Positions 1 to 12,135 of a stretch of 64,000 bases of DNA are shown piece by piece. A program made the translations under genes and the position numbers. Origin of the DNA: Ampelocalamus luodianensis (taxonomy: Eukaryota > Streptophyta > Magnoliopsida > Poales > Poaceae); assembly GCA_036346255.1 (NCBI GenBank), contig CM070622.1:26376751-26440750 (forward strand), in the 5' to 3' direction. Every line of letters begins with the position of its first letter. The first letter of the stretch is position 1. Under the pieces are notes generated by a model that saw only the letters and a program-made list of their open reading frames with translations, searched no databases and was not told the DNA's origin.

Positions 1-1677
1 TTTTGCATTTGAACTCCAAATTGAGTGGTTCAAATTGCAAAATTTGTCTAAAATCATAATCTAGCTAACTAAAGCAAAATATTTTAATTTGGAGTTAGTT
101 TGATCTGAGTTTTGAATTTATTTGAATTTGAGTTGAATTTGTCGTATTTTCACGTATAGACTTGACGACTCGGAGAGTTAGATCCTTCCGACGATTTAGA
201 GTTCCAAGACTTCAACGAAGGCAAGTTACACTATTGATCATATTGTTCCCATTGTTTTTAAGTATTTATTTACTATTTACAATTTACTATTGCATGCATA
301 TGTTTATAAAAATGTCTGAATAACTTGATCTCATATATAGTTGTTCCAAACTCCTTGGTATGGCCAATTTGATTATCGAACCTGAATACCTTGACACCTT
401 AGATAAAATTTGTCAAATGCTTAGCCTTGCTTAGATAACATTTACAAATTTGGGAGAATTTAGTCAAATCTTTACAATTTATTTTAAAATGTGTTCCTGT
501 GGTATTGTTGTATCACGAAAGGTTTATCAAGAGGTTTTTACTCTAAATAAAATGAAATGGGTTTGGACTTGGGCGAGATGGATGGATGGTGGGTGCAGGT
601 TCATGCACTGTCTAATCTGGTTGGGATTACGATCCGTGGTTTTAATTGGAAGCGCCCAGTCGATTAAGGACCGGTCTTTGAGCGTATTTTGCCACGCTTA
701 CCGTACCACCACATGTCCCGTGTGGGCGGATTTGGCTAAATAATCTGTGGTGTCTTAGTGTTATTTGTGCTATGTTGTATGTGTGGCGTTGGTCGACATT
801 AGTCCCACTTTGCGCAAGAGGGGCTTCCGAGGATGGATAGTCCAAAGGTAGCGAAACCTTAGCGGGCATGAATACATGAGGACACCGCTTTATAACGGCC
901 TCATGATAATTGCTTAGTCACACGCCTTCTGGAGCGTGCTTTGGCCGACATTAAAAGCATTTTATCTCGTGTGGGTAAAGCCGCATAACCTCTGCAGAGT
1001 GTAAAACTATTCGAATAGCCGCGTCATGGTCATGGACATGCTAGCAAAGCCACTCTAAGTTAGAATTGTTTTGGTTTATAAAATGTGTTCAACAGATGTT
1101 TTAGGATGGATAGTCCTATGGTAAAAATTGGGTGGTTAGCCAAGTGTTAGGAGGATATCCTTCAATATTCAACTAATGGAGGTCATCCAATATTCGTTTA
1201 TCGGGCTTTGTCACCGTCTTTATTTGAATTATTAAAATTGGTCTTACAAAGTATTAGCAATATAACTCGAAATGTTGTTTATGCAAAACAACCTTGCCAT
1301 TACCTTTGTTTACCTTATGCATACATTAAACTTTCTATATTGGGTGTGACTTGCGAGCACGGAAGTTGTGCTCACTCTTGCTGAATAAATCTTATTCAGG
1401 AGAAGACGCGTTTTCCAGACGGTGAGGATCTTGATTTAATAGGTCGCGTCCCAGACGATTGCTTGTGGCAAGTCGTGTGGCCTACTACTACTACTCTTCC
1501 GCTGTGTTATTTCTTTTCTTTTTGGCCGCAGGCCCTTTTTGTAATAAACTCTGAAGTTTTATCAATAAATGCGTGATATGATTGTGCTATCATTTTTTGT
1601 TTAACTGTGTACACTAGAAATCCTGGACTAGTGTATGAACACAGAGAATTTGGGATCCTTCGTTCCCGGGTTCGACA
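1..1677 (+). repeat. 5' LTR of Ty3 element 1 (partial)
   Basis: Base 1 matches position 8651 of the right LTR and the similarity runs to the end of both repeats. It ends in CA at 1677, four bases before the primer-binding site. About the first 1.6 kb of this LTR lies left of the window. The two copies differ mostly by small indels, many at CAG or CTG triplets. Confidence 0.9.
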
Positions 1678-1681
1678 AAAG

Positions 1682-1693
1682 TGGTATCAGAGC
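1682..1693 (+). other. Primer-binding site (initiator tRNA-Met type), element 1
   Basis: TGGTATCAGAGC sits four bases after the LTR end and is the usual plant sequence complementary to the 3' end of initiator methionine tRNA. It fixes the LTR boundary and the element's orientation. Confidence 0.9.
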
Positions 1694-1835
1694 CATATCG
1701 ACTGTAGGTCGTGGCCCCACAAATGTCCTAAGGACTTATTTTCAAAAACTAAAACTATTTTGAGTCTATCCAGAGTCATCCCTCAACCCTTCTCTTTAAA
1801 AAGGTTACTGACTCATCTATTCCTCAAAATTGTAG

Positions 1836-2416
1836 ATGGTCAAGCATCTGGGGCGCTATCTCTCACGGAATCATTGCCGACACGGGCCGAACTTCTGCAG
1901 GAAGTGATGCAAGACTTGACTACAAGAAGAGGCCAACGTTTGGGGCTACGGTACAAGGTGGGAGAACGACGTCTCTGGAGGGTGGAAGTACTGATCTACT
2001 CCGACCTGTCACCAAACACCGTCTTCCACACCTTCCACGCCCCGATCCGACGCGACACCTTCGCTGATGGCATTCAGGATGCAGCGAGAGAAGCAGTTCG
2101 TCGACTCCGCCATACTTACGACCGCCACCTCAACGGCACCGGGTTTCACTATTTCCCGATGCATCTTCCAACCAGACTTGACAGTGTCTTCCGCACCACC
2201 GAAGAGGAAGATTCCCCCGAGTTGACACACCAGGTGGACCTGACAAAGGCACTGGACTACGCCTATGGGAACGCCTTGGACGACTTGCGTACCACTCAGG
2301 ATAGTCTAGAGTATACCGAGGCGAGACTGAAGGCAGTCGAAGAGGAGCTGGCTATTTACAAATTAGGCCAAGGCAGTACCAGCAATTCCCCCGAATACAC
2401 CCCATCCACCCCGTAG
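1836..2416 (+). pseudogene. Extra ORF upstream of gag (orf0-like), element 1
   Basis: An open frame of about 190 codons runs from the region of the ATG at 1836 to a stop at 2416, between the primer site and gag. The ATG at 1836 reads into a different frame from the main open stretch, so one indel near 1850-1900 (next to a CTG) is needed to join them. The product is charged. It includes the segments RLGLRYKVGERRLW and FADGIQDAAREAVRRL and ends in a likely coiled coil (alternating E, L and R from DLRTTQDSLEYTEARLKA onward). No known domain is recognised. Extra ORFs before gag have been described in some rice Ty3 elements, so it is probably an element gene rather than captured host sequence. It is better preserved than gag-pol in the same copy. 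Confidence 0.6.
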
Positions 2417-2634
2417 ATGTTTATTTTTTTTGTTACATCCGTACTTTAGCTACGCATTATGAGCTATCAACTACTCATGTGATAGCCATAATATATTAAT
2501 AAAATAAATGAATAAAGGAACCATTTTGAAAAGTTGATTCTTTGTTTGTGTGCTTGTTCGTTCTTGGGCTATCATAGATTTATCCCCCATAGAATTCTTT
2601 GCTATCTCTTCTAAATCATTGGAGGATTCCGCAG

Positions 2635-3742
2635 ATGGTGACCACTCGCAGAAACGGCAATGCCAGCAGCAGTGCCAACGGACAAGGAAACGATTAGGCG
2701 GATCACCAGGATAACCACGTTTCGCAGCCGCCACCACCGCCGACAGAAGGACCCGACTGGCGTCAGATGATGGTGAATCAGACTCATTTAATTGACCTTC
2801 TTGCCCAATCACTGCAAAATGTGCAGAACACTCAGGCCGCTATAGCAGCAGCAGCTCCGGCTCCACCTCCGCATAACCAAAGGCTGACTATGTCTGAGTT
2901 TATGAGGATGCGTCCGCCGACATTCTCAAATAGCACTGAACCAATGGACGCCGACGACTGGTTTCGGGCTATTGGAAAGAAACTGGACATTAGTCAGTGT
3001 TCTGACCGTGAGAGGGTCTTGTTTGCCTCTCACCAACTGAATGGCCCCGCATCAGAATGGTGGGACAACTACTGCATCGCACACAATGATGCTTAGTCCA
3101 TCACATGGGCCGACTTCGTGCGAGCTTTTCGTCATGCACATATCCCGGCAGGGATGATGACGCTCAAGAAGAAGGAGTTCCACGCGCCCGACAAAGGCAA
3201 CCGTCACGGTGAATGAGTACCTTCACCGCTTTAACCAACTTGCCCGCTACGCTCCACCGGCGAGCGAGATGAGGATGGATATGAAAGGTTCTGGAAGGCT
3301 TAAACGATGATATCTCTGTCGACTTATCTCTCAAAATTTCACTGACTTCCAGCAGTTGGTGGATAAAGCAATCAGGCAGGAGGTCAAACACGCAGAAATG
3401 GAGAACCGCAAGCGGAGGATGGCCGCCCAGAGGTTTAACGCCGGAGGTCTGCCCAAACCTCGCATCACCACACCAGCAGCGCGCAGCAACGTGGGAAGTT
3501 TCAATCTTCCACGCCTCGTACTCGGCACCGCCACAACGCTCCAACCCTCCAACTTCCGTGGCACTTCATCAGGAGGGCAGTTTCAGCAGAAGCACTCTAC
3601 CTCCTCAACCGGAGTCACGTGCTTCCATTGCAACGAGACGGGGCATTATGCCAATAAATGCCCGAAGAAGCAGCAAGGTTTGGCACCAACAAGGCCAATA
3701 TCGAGTCCCCTACCGGCATCACCGCATCGAGCGGTTCACTAA
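2635..3742 (+). pseudogene. gag of Ty3 element 1 (disrupted)
   Basis: The reading frame opens at the ATG at 2635 and continues through a proline-rich linker into the capsid-like core (MSEFMRMRPPTF, then SEWWDNY), with in-frame TAG stops at 2695 and 3094. It shifts frame around 3180-3300 and continues to a CCHC zinc knuckle at 3621-3662 (CFHCNETGHYANKC), which would bind genomic RNA in the particle. Both TAG codons sit where a CAG glutamine codon fits the surrounding motif, which suggests C-to-T change at methylated CAG sites. The protein would form the retrotransposon capsid. As read it is not translatable in one piece. Confidence 0.8.
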
Positions 3743-6700
3743 GGGCGGGTGAACCATGTCACCGCCGAGGAAGCTCGAGCGGCACGGATGTTGTTCTCGA
3801 TGCGTTCCTCGTTAATTCGATGCAAAGATCTGTCCTATTTGATTCTGGAGCTTCACACTCTTTTGTGTCATATAAGTTTGTGGGAAAATATGGGTTACCT
3901 ATATCTCCTTTAGCTACTCCTATGATAATTCATTCTCAGGCTCGAAATGAGAACCAGCTCTCTATGCCCTAATCTCACTCTCGAGATAACCGAGTAACTT
4001 TTCTAGCAGATCTGATAGTGTTACACTCCCAAGGTTTGGATGTAATACTTGGAATGGACTGGCTAGCCAAAAACTACGGTCAAATAGACTGTGCCAATAG
4101 ATCCATTACCCTCACTAATGAACAAGGTGTGTCTGTTGAATTCAAACCTGAGACCCGCACCGGAGGAAGTTCCATACTCACCAGATTGAAGGAAGTGAAA
4201 CTTGAAGATATACCCGTGGTACGTGAGTATCCCGACGTATTTCCAGATGATCTACCCGGCATGCCACCGGATAGGGACATCATGTTCCTAATTGATCTAG
4301 TCCCGGGCGACTCCGATCTCGAAGCGACCCTACAGAATGCCAGCCAATGAGTTAGCAGAATTAAAGAAGCAAATTGAAGAGCTGCGAAGCAAAGCGTACA
4401 TTCGACCCAGTTCCTCACCATGGGGAGCCCCAGTATTATTTGTCAAGAAGAAAAGACAATAGCATGAGAATGCGCCGACATGATCACTTAACGAAGTAAC
4501 AATCAAGAACAAATACCGTTGCCCGAATTGATGATTTGTTTGATCGGTTAAAGGAGCAAGTATTTTCTCAAAGATCGATCGAGATCCGGTTATCACCAAT
4601 TGAAGATCGACCGGAAGATATTCCAGCGCCTTCACCACCGGATATGGACTATATGAGTTCACGATGAATGTCCTTTGGATTGACCAACGCCCGCCTATTT
4701 CATGAATATGATGAACAAGGTGTTCATGGAATTCCTAGATAAATTCGTGGTCGTCTTTATTGATGATATTCTCATCTATTCGAAGGACTAAGAAGAGCAT
4801 GAAGAGCATCTCCTGATGATCCTAGACAAGCTCGGGGAACACCAACTTTATGCCAAATTCAAGAAGAGTGAATTACGCTAAGTCAAGTTGCATTCCTTGG
4901 ACATATTGTATCCGCAAGAGGAATTGCAAGAGACCCCACCAAGGTTGAAGCGAAGAATGGACCGAAACACCAAATCGATCACCGAGGTGAGAAGTTTTCT
5001 GGGCGGCGAGCTATTATCGCTTGGTTTATTAAGGGTTTCTCTAAACTTGCCAAACCCATGACTCAACTTCCAAAGAAAGAAAATAAGTTTGAATGGTCAA
5101 GCGCTTTGAAGAAAGTTTCAAGAATCAAAGAGACTAGTCTCAAGACTGTGTTAATTTTACTGGACATCGCAAAGATTTTGAGATCTTTTGTGACGCCTCC
5201 GTCAAGGCCTCGGATGTGTCTTGATGCGAGAAGGCAAAGTTGTAGCTTATGCATCCCGGCGTTGAGGCCACACGAAGGGAATTACCCGACTCATGATTTG
5301 GAGTTAGCGGCAATTGTGCATACGAAAATCGCGGTATTATCTCATTAATAACATTGTGAGATTTTCACGGACCATAAAAGTCTGAAATACATATTCACGC
5401 AATCAGAGCTCAATCTCCACAAAGAAGATGGTGGAGTTAATAAAAGATTACGATCTTGGAATCCATTATCATCCGAGCAAAGCCAATGTGGTAGCAGATG
5501 CCTTGAGCGTAAAAGCATATTGCAACACCATCATGGTACAACAACATCACCAGAGTCAGATGAAGAGTCAAGCACTCGAATTTGGAGATTGTCAACCAAG
5601 GTCGCGTAACGCTTTGGAAGTTCAACCGACTCTTGAGATCGATCGAACAAAGCAGTTGGAAGATGAAGATATACAAGAAATCAAGAAAAATATGAGAAGA
5701 GGCAAAGCCTCGTGTTTCTCAAGATGAGCAAGGGAGAGTGTGGTTCGGAGACCGCATCTGTGTGCCTAACCGGCAGGAGATAAAAGACTCAATATTGAAA
5801 GAAGCTCATGAGTCGCCATACTCCATTCATCCCGTAGTACTAAAATGTATCAGGACTTAAAGAAAGATATTGGTGGGTTAGCATGAGCGTGAAATTGCTA
5901 ATTTCGTCGCTCATTGTGACGTCTGTCAAAGAGTCAAGGCACAACACCAAAGACCCAGTCCATTGCAACCATTACCAATTCCGAGTGGAAGTGGGAAGAA
6001 GTTGGTATGGATTTCATCACCGACTCCCGAGGACTCAATCGGATATGACTCCATCCGGGTGGTAATTGACCGGTTAACTAAAGTAGCTCACTTTATTCTG
6101 CCAAGACCACCTATCGAGTAGTAAACTAGCGAATTGTACATGGCGTGGATCGTGCACTCGCACGAGTACCAAAAAGATTGTGTCGGTCGAGGTTCCCAAT
6201 TTACCTCTCGGTTTTGGAAAAGTCTGCATGAAGCCTTGGGAACCAGACTCAATTTTAGCACGGCGTATCATCCCCAGACTGATGGTCAGACAGAACGCAC
6301 TAATCAAGTTCTTGAAGATATGCTTCGAGCCTGTGCCTTAGAGTTCGGAAAAGGTTGGGACAAGGATCTGCCGTATGCAGAATTCTCATACAATAATAGT
6401 TACCAAGCCGGTTCTGATGGCTCCATTTGAAGCTCAGATGGTAGGAAATGCGAACCCGCTCCTTTGGGATGAGGTAGGGAGCGTTAGCTCCTTGGACTGA
6501 GTTGATCAAAGAAGCCGAGAGTAAAGTGAAAACTATTCAGCGTGCAGCAAAGCCCAATCCCGACAAAAGAGTTATGCCAATAACCACCGGAGGGAATTAA
6601 GCTTTGAGGTAGGAGATGTTGTCTATCTCGAGTAACCCCACTCGAGGTGTGAAGAGATTAGGACAAAGGTAAACTTCGCACCTGGTATATTGGGCCATAC

Positions 6701-7016
6701 AAGATCTTGGCAAAGCGTGGAGAAGTAGCTTATCACTAGAGTCGCGGAAGCCCTGTCGTGATGCATAACGTCTTCCACGTATCGCAATTAAAGAAATGCT
6801 GCGAGCAGGAAGACCATACCTTTCGAAAGCTTTGATCTTCAAGAAGATCTCACCTCGTGGAGCGGCCGATTAAAATTACGGATGTCGCGAGCGTGTTACC
6901 GAGCGAATAATCGGATCGTACAAGGTGCGGTGGGTCACCATCCGAGCGAAGCCACATGGGAAAAATGAAGAAGAACTCAAGGCCAACTACCCTGATCTTT
7001 TTGCTAACCAAGTCTG
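3743..7016 (+). pseudogene. pol of Ty3 element 1: protease, RT, RNase H, integrase, chromodomain tail (disrupted)
   Basis: Domains appear in order across shifting frames. The aspartic protease motif FDSGASHSFVS lies near 3840. A linker with LDVILGMDWLAKNYG is at 4036-4080. Reverse transcriptase follows with the catalytic FIDDILIYSK at about 4756-4785. RNase H lies around 5170-5510 (SKANVVADALS at its end). The integrase zinc-finger region is near 5890-5950 and its core has RGSQFTSRFWKSLHEA near 6190-6230. A chromodomain-like tail (SEATWE) and the end of the frame are near 6940-7016. At least ten frame changes or stops break it. One RT break replaces an expected CTG context with CG, matching the base-calling pattern reported as a finding. 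The encoded polyprotein would copy and integrate the element. Confidence 0.85.
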
Positions 7017-7040
7017 AATCTCGGGGTCGAGATTCCCTTT

Positions 7041-7054
7041 AAGGGAGGTAGGTT
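7041..7054 (+). other. Polypurine tract, element 1
   Basis: AAGGGAGGTAGG lies immediately before the TG start of the right LTR and is the expected plus-strand priming site of reverse transcription. Confidence 0.75.
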
Positions 7055-10000
7055 TGTAACAACCAAAATTTCAATTTCCAGTTGAAAATAAAGTTTAATT
7101 ATTTTATTGGATTTTTGTGGATTTTTTAAAAACTTTTCCTTAACCAAATGAAAGCTAAAACAAAATGATGTGCAAAATCTATTACCAGATAATAGCTGGA
7201 AATATTTTCTTAAGTCCTAAATGCTCCAGAGAATTTCTGTGAATTTTCTCATAATTTTTTGGAATTATTTTGCTATATTCTAAAGCCTAAATGAATTATC
7301 ACCTTTAATTAAATCGAAAACTAAAATAAATACCAAAAGCGATCGGTGGGCCAAAATCCGGTGACCCATCTCCTTTCGCGTCTTGCGCGCGACCCACCGG
7401 CTTTCTCGCGCGCGCCTCCTCCATCGGCCCGACATCCGGGACCCACGGTCGATCTCTCTCTCGCGCGTAGCGGCCGTAGTTGGATTAGGCGAACTCCTCG
7501 ATGCATTGGAAGGTCGAATGTTCTACTCAACCGTGGCCGTCGGATCTAAATCCAACGGCTAGCGTACATCGGTGACTTTTCTATTTCATCGTCTGCTTCA
7601 ATCTATCGCGTAGTTAGATTAAAATCCAGCGCCACACCAACCCCAACTTACCGATCGTATGTTCTATCTCTCCGTCCGATCAAAATCGAGCGGCCCGGCA
7701 TCATCGTCTTTCTCGCCGTCTTCGCGCCCGCGCCAGATGCGCTGCGCCATTAAGCCGCCTGTAGAGCTTCTTCTCGCCGTTTCTCTCCCGCTCCCCTCGC
7801 CATCATGCGCATTGAAGACCCCTCATCACACCGCTCCACCTCGGCGTTTTCCCTTTTATCGTGCCCGATCGCGGAACCTCGTCACTACCGCGCGCGCATG
7901 ACCTTGGCGTCGCGCCGTTTGACTACGTCCACGCCTATAAGAAGGGCTCTTTGGCGCCTCCTTCACCGCATCTCAGCGCCGCCACTCACAAAACTCCTCC
8001 GTCACCGTGGCGCCCCAATTTTGAAGATCTCGCCGTGAAGCACCTCGGTTCTTCTCCGACTCCGACGCCACCGGAGTTCCATCATCCCTCGCCGTTGGTA
8101 CCATCAGCATCGCCGCACCCGTGCGAAGCTGCTGCCACCACCCACTCCGCCAAAGGACCCCGGGAACCTCTACTTCGTCGACAACCGTACGCCGCCGCCG
8201 CGCCGTCGCGACGACCTTCCGACCACGCTCGCCGTCGTTTTGGTAACCCACGAGTTACACGGACTCCTCTACATTTTGCGCACTTTCATTTCCCTAGCCG
8301 TGGCGCGTAAGCGCGGCGGGCTTCGCCGGAGCTATCTCCCGTCGGGCACGTGGGTGGGCCACGTCGTCGCCAGTCGCGCCACCTCCATGCCAAGCGCCGC
8401 GTGGCTGCCCGCGTGGTGGCCACCTCGACCACGTCCACCCCCTCGGGCCGAAGTCAGTGGACTTGGTTCACGTGGACCGAGTCACCGATCGATGGGTCCA
8501 CATGTCGAAAAATTAATTCATTTCTTTTAATTCCGAAAATTCATCATTTGGCGTCGACATTCTGCAATAAATAGAATTTTCTTTAGAAAAATAATTCGGA
8601 GAATTCAATTAAATTCAGATTTTGTATTAAACTTCTAAAATTCATATCTTTTGCATTTGAACTCCAAATTGAGTGGTTCAAATTGCAAAATTTATCTAAA
8701 ATCATAATCTAGCTAACTAAAGCAAAATATTTTAATTTGGAGTTAGTTTGATCTGAGTTTTGAATTTATTTGAATTTGAGTTGAATTTGTCGTATTTTCA
8801 CGTATAGACTTGGCGACTCAGGAGAGTTAGATCCTTCCGACGATTTAGAGTTCCAAGACTTCAACGAAGGTAAGTTACACTATTGATCATATTGTTCCCA
8901 TTGTTTTTAAGTATTTATTTACTATTTACAATTTACTATTGCATGCATATGTTTATAAAAATGTCTGAATAACTTGATCTCATATATAGTTGTTCCAAAC
9001 TCCTTGGTATGGCCAATTTGATTATCGAACCTGAATACCTTGACACCTTAGATAAAATTTGTCAAATGCTTAGCCTTGCTTAGATAACATTTACAAATTT
9101 GGGAGAATTTAGTCAAATCTTTACAATTTAATTTAAAATGTGTTCCTGTGGTATTGTTGTATCACGAAAGGTTTATAAAGAGGTTTTTACTCTAAATAAA
9201 ATGAAATGGGTTTGGACTTGGCGAGATGGATGGATGGTGGAGTGCGAGTTCATGCGGGTCTAATCTGTTGGGATTACGATCCAGGTTTTAATTGGAAGTC
9301 GCCCAGTCGATTAAGGACCAGATCTTTGGCGTATTTTGCTCGCCTTACATACCACCACATGTCTGTGTGGGCGGGATTTGGCTAAATAATGCGTGGTGTC
9401 TTAGTGTTATTTGTGCTATGTTGTATGTGTGGGCGTTGGTGGGACATTAGTCCCACTGGCGCAGAGAGGGCTTCAGGAGGATGGATAGTCAAAGGTAGCA
9501 AAACCTTAGCGGGCATGAATCTGATGAGACACTTGCTTTATAACGACCTCATGATAATTGCTTAGTCACGCCTTGGGCGTGCTTTGGCCGACATTAAAGC
9601 ATTTTATCTCGTGTGGGTAAAGGCTGTACAACCTCTGCAGTGTAAAACTATTCGAATAGCGCGTCATGATCATGGACATGCTAGCAAAGCCACTCTAAGT
9701 TAGAATTGTTTTGGTTTATAAAATGTGTTCAATGGATGTTTTAGGATGGATAGTCCTATGGTAAAATTGGGTGGTTAGCCAAGTGTTAGGAGGATATCCT
9801 TCAATATTCAACTAATGGAGGTCATCAATATTCAGTTGTCGATTTTGTCCTTGTCTTTATTTGAATTATTAAAATTGGTCTTACAAAAGTATTAGCAATA
9901 TAATCTAAAATCTTTGTTTATGCAAAACAACCACTGCCATTACCTTTGTTTACTTTATGCATGCATTAAACTTTCTATATTGGGTGTGACTTGCGAGCAC

Positions 10001-10306
10001 GGAAGTTGTGCTCACTCTTGTCTGAATAAATCTTATTCGGGAGAAGACGTTTTCCGACGGTGAGGATCTTGTGAATAATTTGCGTCCCAGAGCGATTACT
10101 GTGGCAAGTCGTGTGGCCTACTACTACTACTCTTCCATTGTGTTATTTCTTTTCTTTTTGGCATGAGCCCTTTTTATAATAAACTCAAGTTTTATCAATA
10201 AATCGTGATATGATTGTGCTATCATTTTTGTTTAGCTTGTACACTAGAAATCTGGACTAGTGTATGAACACAGAAGAATTTGGGATCCTTCGTTCCGGGT
10301 TAAACA
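7055..10306 (+). repeat. 3' LTR of Ty3 element 1
   Basis: It begins TGTAACAACC just after the purine tract and ends in GTTAAACA. Its right half repeats 1-1677. The part at 7350-8470 is GC-rich with open frames in several phases, none with a recognisable product. A TATA-like CCTATAAGAAG near 7933 could serve as the LTR promoter. Confidence 0.9.
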
Positions 10307-10905
10307 GATAAACATAGAATAAGGTACAATACAAATGATACACTTTGTTCATCGAGCAAAGAAATTAAGAACTGGTTTTCTTGAGCATGCATTCCAAGTA
10401 ATACAAAAGGTTAAGATCTCACAAAGAAAACCAAAGATTTCATATATCAAAAAGGAAACAACAGACCAAACCAAGGTGCCAAGCAGGGGATGATGTATTA
10501 CCTTTGCTTTCCTACATGAATTGGCTTCTGAACCCGAGTGATTAGATGACAACAATAGCAGGACAAAGAACAAGCAACCGAATAGTAGATCGATAAAGGA
10601 TTGGCGGTAGGGTATAAGAAATGGGTGTTTTCTTCTGTAGAACCGCAGAGAGTACCAGATCTGCATGCACGAGAGGAAAGTGAGGTGAGGAGAGGGAGGG
10701 GATGGTAGAGATGGAGAGAAAATGGATGACAAGAGATGGGTATTACCTGAGAAGGGGGAGGTGACAACGGGGACAACCTAAGGACCTCTCCAATCCATAG
10801 TGGTAGACTGGTGTATGCTGGAGAGTGCTATGAAGTATGAGAAGTGGCAGAGGAGGTGATTTTAATCAAGATGGGGTAGGGAATTTTTGGCATTATGCGA
10901 GCTAA

Positions 10906-11074
10906 GGGCGTGTTCCACCACACTTGTGGCAAAAATTTTAGTGGAAAAAGTCCCTTCACTCACCTAACAAATTGTGGCAAGCCTAAACATAGTAGGAAAC
11001 CAAACACTTGCTTGTACTGTTGTGACACGATTAAATTTAGGCGTGACAACTTTAAACTACAAACCAAACATACC
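10906..11074. mobile_element. Small MITE-like element
   Basis: The segment starts GGGCGTGTTCCACC and ends AACCAAACATACCC. The ends are imperfect inverted copies of the GGGTGTGTTTGGTT type end common in grass MITEs. The interior has repeated TTGTGGC and GTGTGACA-like words. No clear target duplication was found, so the family is not assigned. Confidence 0.4.
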
Positions 11075-11080
11075 CTGGGA

Positions 11081-11340
11081 AAAAAAATCATATAGGACCT
11101 GGTCCACAACTCCATCTCAGTAGACCAACTCCACCGCATGACACGTGTATTTGCCAATCTCAAAGCGCACAGCTCCATAATACATCAACCACTCAAACTG
11201 GCCAATGTGCTGCTATGGTTTTGACACGTGCAGTTGCGGATTATGGGGTTGTGCGCTTTGAGATTGGCAAATACATGTGTCACGCGGTGGAGTTGGTTTA
11301 CTGAGATGGAGTTGTGGACCAGATCCTATAGGATTTTTTT
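11081..11340. mobile_element. Foldback (hairpin) MITE, ~100-bp arms
   Basis: Positions 11081-11181 and 11240-11340 are inverted copies of one another over about 100 bases with few mismatches, separated by a loop of about 58 bases. The arms include TGGTCCACAACTCCATCTCA and its complement, and TTTGCCAATCTCAAAGCGCA and its complement. Both outer ends are A/T runs (AAAAAAATC and GGATTTTTTT). It has no coding capacity. A transcript through it would form a long hairpin, a possible source of small RNAs. Confidence 0.75.
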
Positions 11341-11476
11341 CTTCTTAACTCAGTTTCTACTACGGCCAAGCCACGCGTCGCCTCATTGCTCCCCACCACG
11401 TTCGACTTGTGGGTCCCACGTATCAACGACACCCAATCAAGAATCGGCTATCGATATAATAGGAAGCAGGCTGTCT

Positions 11477-11485
11477 ACATTGCAC
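11477..11485. other. Left 9-bp target-site duplication of MULE A
   Basis: ACATTGCAC here matches ACATTGCCT at 46738-46746 in seven of nine bases. Nine bases is the Mutator-type duplication length. Confidence 0.75.
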
Positions 11486-11577
11486 GAAATTTTTGCATTT
11501 GTGGCCAGTAGCAACATTTAATTTCAAAAGTAGCCTCTTTCGCCATAATTTGCAAAGTAGCCTCTCAGCGGTGCACG
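11486..11577 (+). repeat. Left terminal inverted repeat of MULE A
   Basis: It matches the reverse complement of 46648-46737 through GTAGCAA, ATTTAATTT, CTCTTTCG, CATAATT and GTGCA blocks in the same order. Differences are mainly C/T or G/A. The left end of MULE B at 53809 shares the outermost ~45 bases. Confidence 0.85.
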
Positions 11578-12135
11578 TCTGCAGTGCTAGGCGCGGCGGC
11601 GAGCTGCCCCGCCACCGGGCGGCGGGCACTGCCACGGCCGGCGGCGGCTTCGCTTGCCCCGATGGCGATGCGGCGGTGGTGCCAGCAACTCAAATTCCAT
11701 TTTTGGGGAGGGAAAGAACGAAAAATTTAAAAATTATTTAATGATATTTGATTCATAAAAAATATCGGCACTGATATTTGTAAAAAAAACTTTCATTAAG
11801 AAATAAGGGCACGGAAGTTTGTAAATTAGGGTTTCCTTTTCTCGGAAATCAGGGTTTCGTCGCAGTTTCAGCGCTGTTTGTAGTAATTTCAAAATATAGC
11901 AAATGAGTTTAGGAAAATCACGAAACTTTTTGTGGAGCCTCCCGTCATAGTGTTGTTGCTTCTGTAATTTTTGTATAATTTTATTCGTTTAGAGAAAGGA
12001 TGATTGATAAGCATATCAGACGAGGTATAACCTTGAGGATGTCGTCTAAGCAAGTGTCTGTTTGAAACACTTGTTGCCCAAACTATTGGAGTCTCTCCTC
12101 GATGAAGTCGTGCGAGCATATATAGGTAGGCGATC
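11578..12135. other. MULE A subterminal region, no gene seen
   Basis: A GC-rich patch (11578-11690) is followed by A/T-rich DNA. MULE B has the same GC-rich-then-AT-rich order after its left end. No ORF of note is visible. Confidence 0.5.

Larger units (their letters stand above)
1..10306 (+). mobile_element. Ty3-type LTR retrotransposon 1 (chromodomain, Tekay/Del-like), left end outside window
   Basis: Two direct repeats (1-1677 and the end of 7055-10306) flank an internal region with a tRNA-Met type primer site, gag with one CCHC knuckle, protease, reverse transcriptase, RNase H, integrase, a chromodomain-like tail and a purine tract just before the right LTR. The domain order with integrase after RNase H is the Ty3 order, and the chromodomain tail points to the chromovirus branch. 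The long LTR (about 3.25 kb) and the extra ORF before gag fit the Tekay/Del group of grass elements. Coding regions hold several stops and frameshifts, so this copy is not autonomous as read. The left target duplication lies outside the window and cannot be checked. Confidence 0.9.
10307..11476. other. Old intergenic DNA, originally next to the FERONIA-like promoter
   Basis: This stretch lies between the first LTR element and MULE A. Because MULE A has a target duplication joining 11477-11485 to 46738-46746, this DNA was directly upstream of the receptor-kinase gene before the insertion. On the minus strand, around 10690-10500, there is a pyrimidine-rich stretch ending in TGCATGCAG, then about 160 bases, then a GTAATA donor-like site. 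This could be a non-coding first exon of a leftward gene, but no product is recognisable. The rest is a MITE-like piece and a hairpin, listed separately. Confidence 0.4.

Noticed and set aside
7861..8310. 149-codon ORF in the 3' LTR of element 1
   Set aside because: GC-rich LTR sequence with open frames in several phases and no motif. The corresponding left LTR part is outside the window, so it cannot be confirmed.
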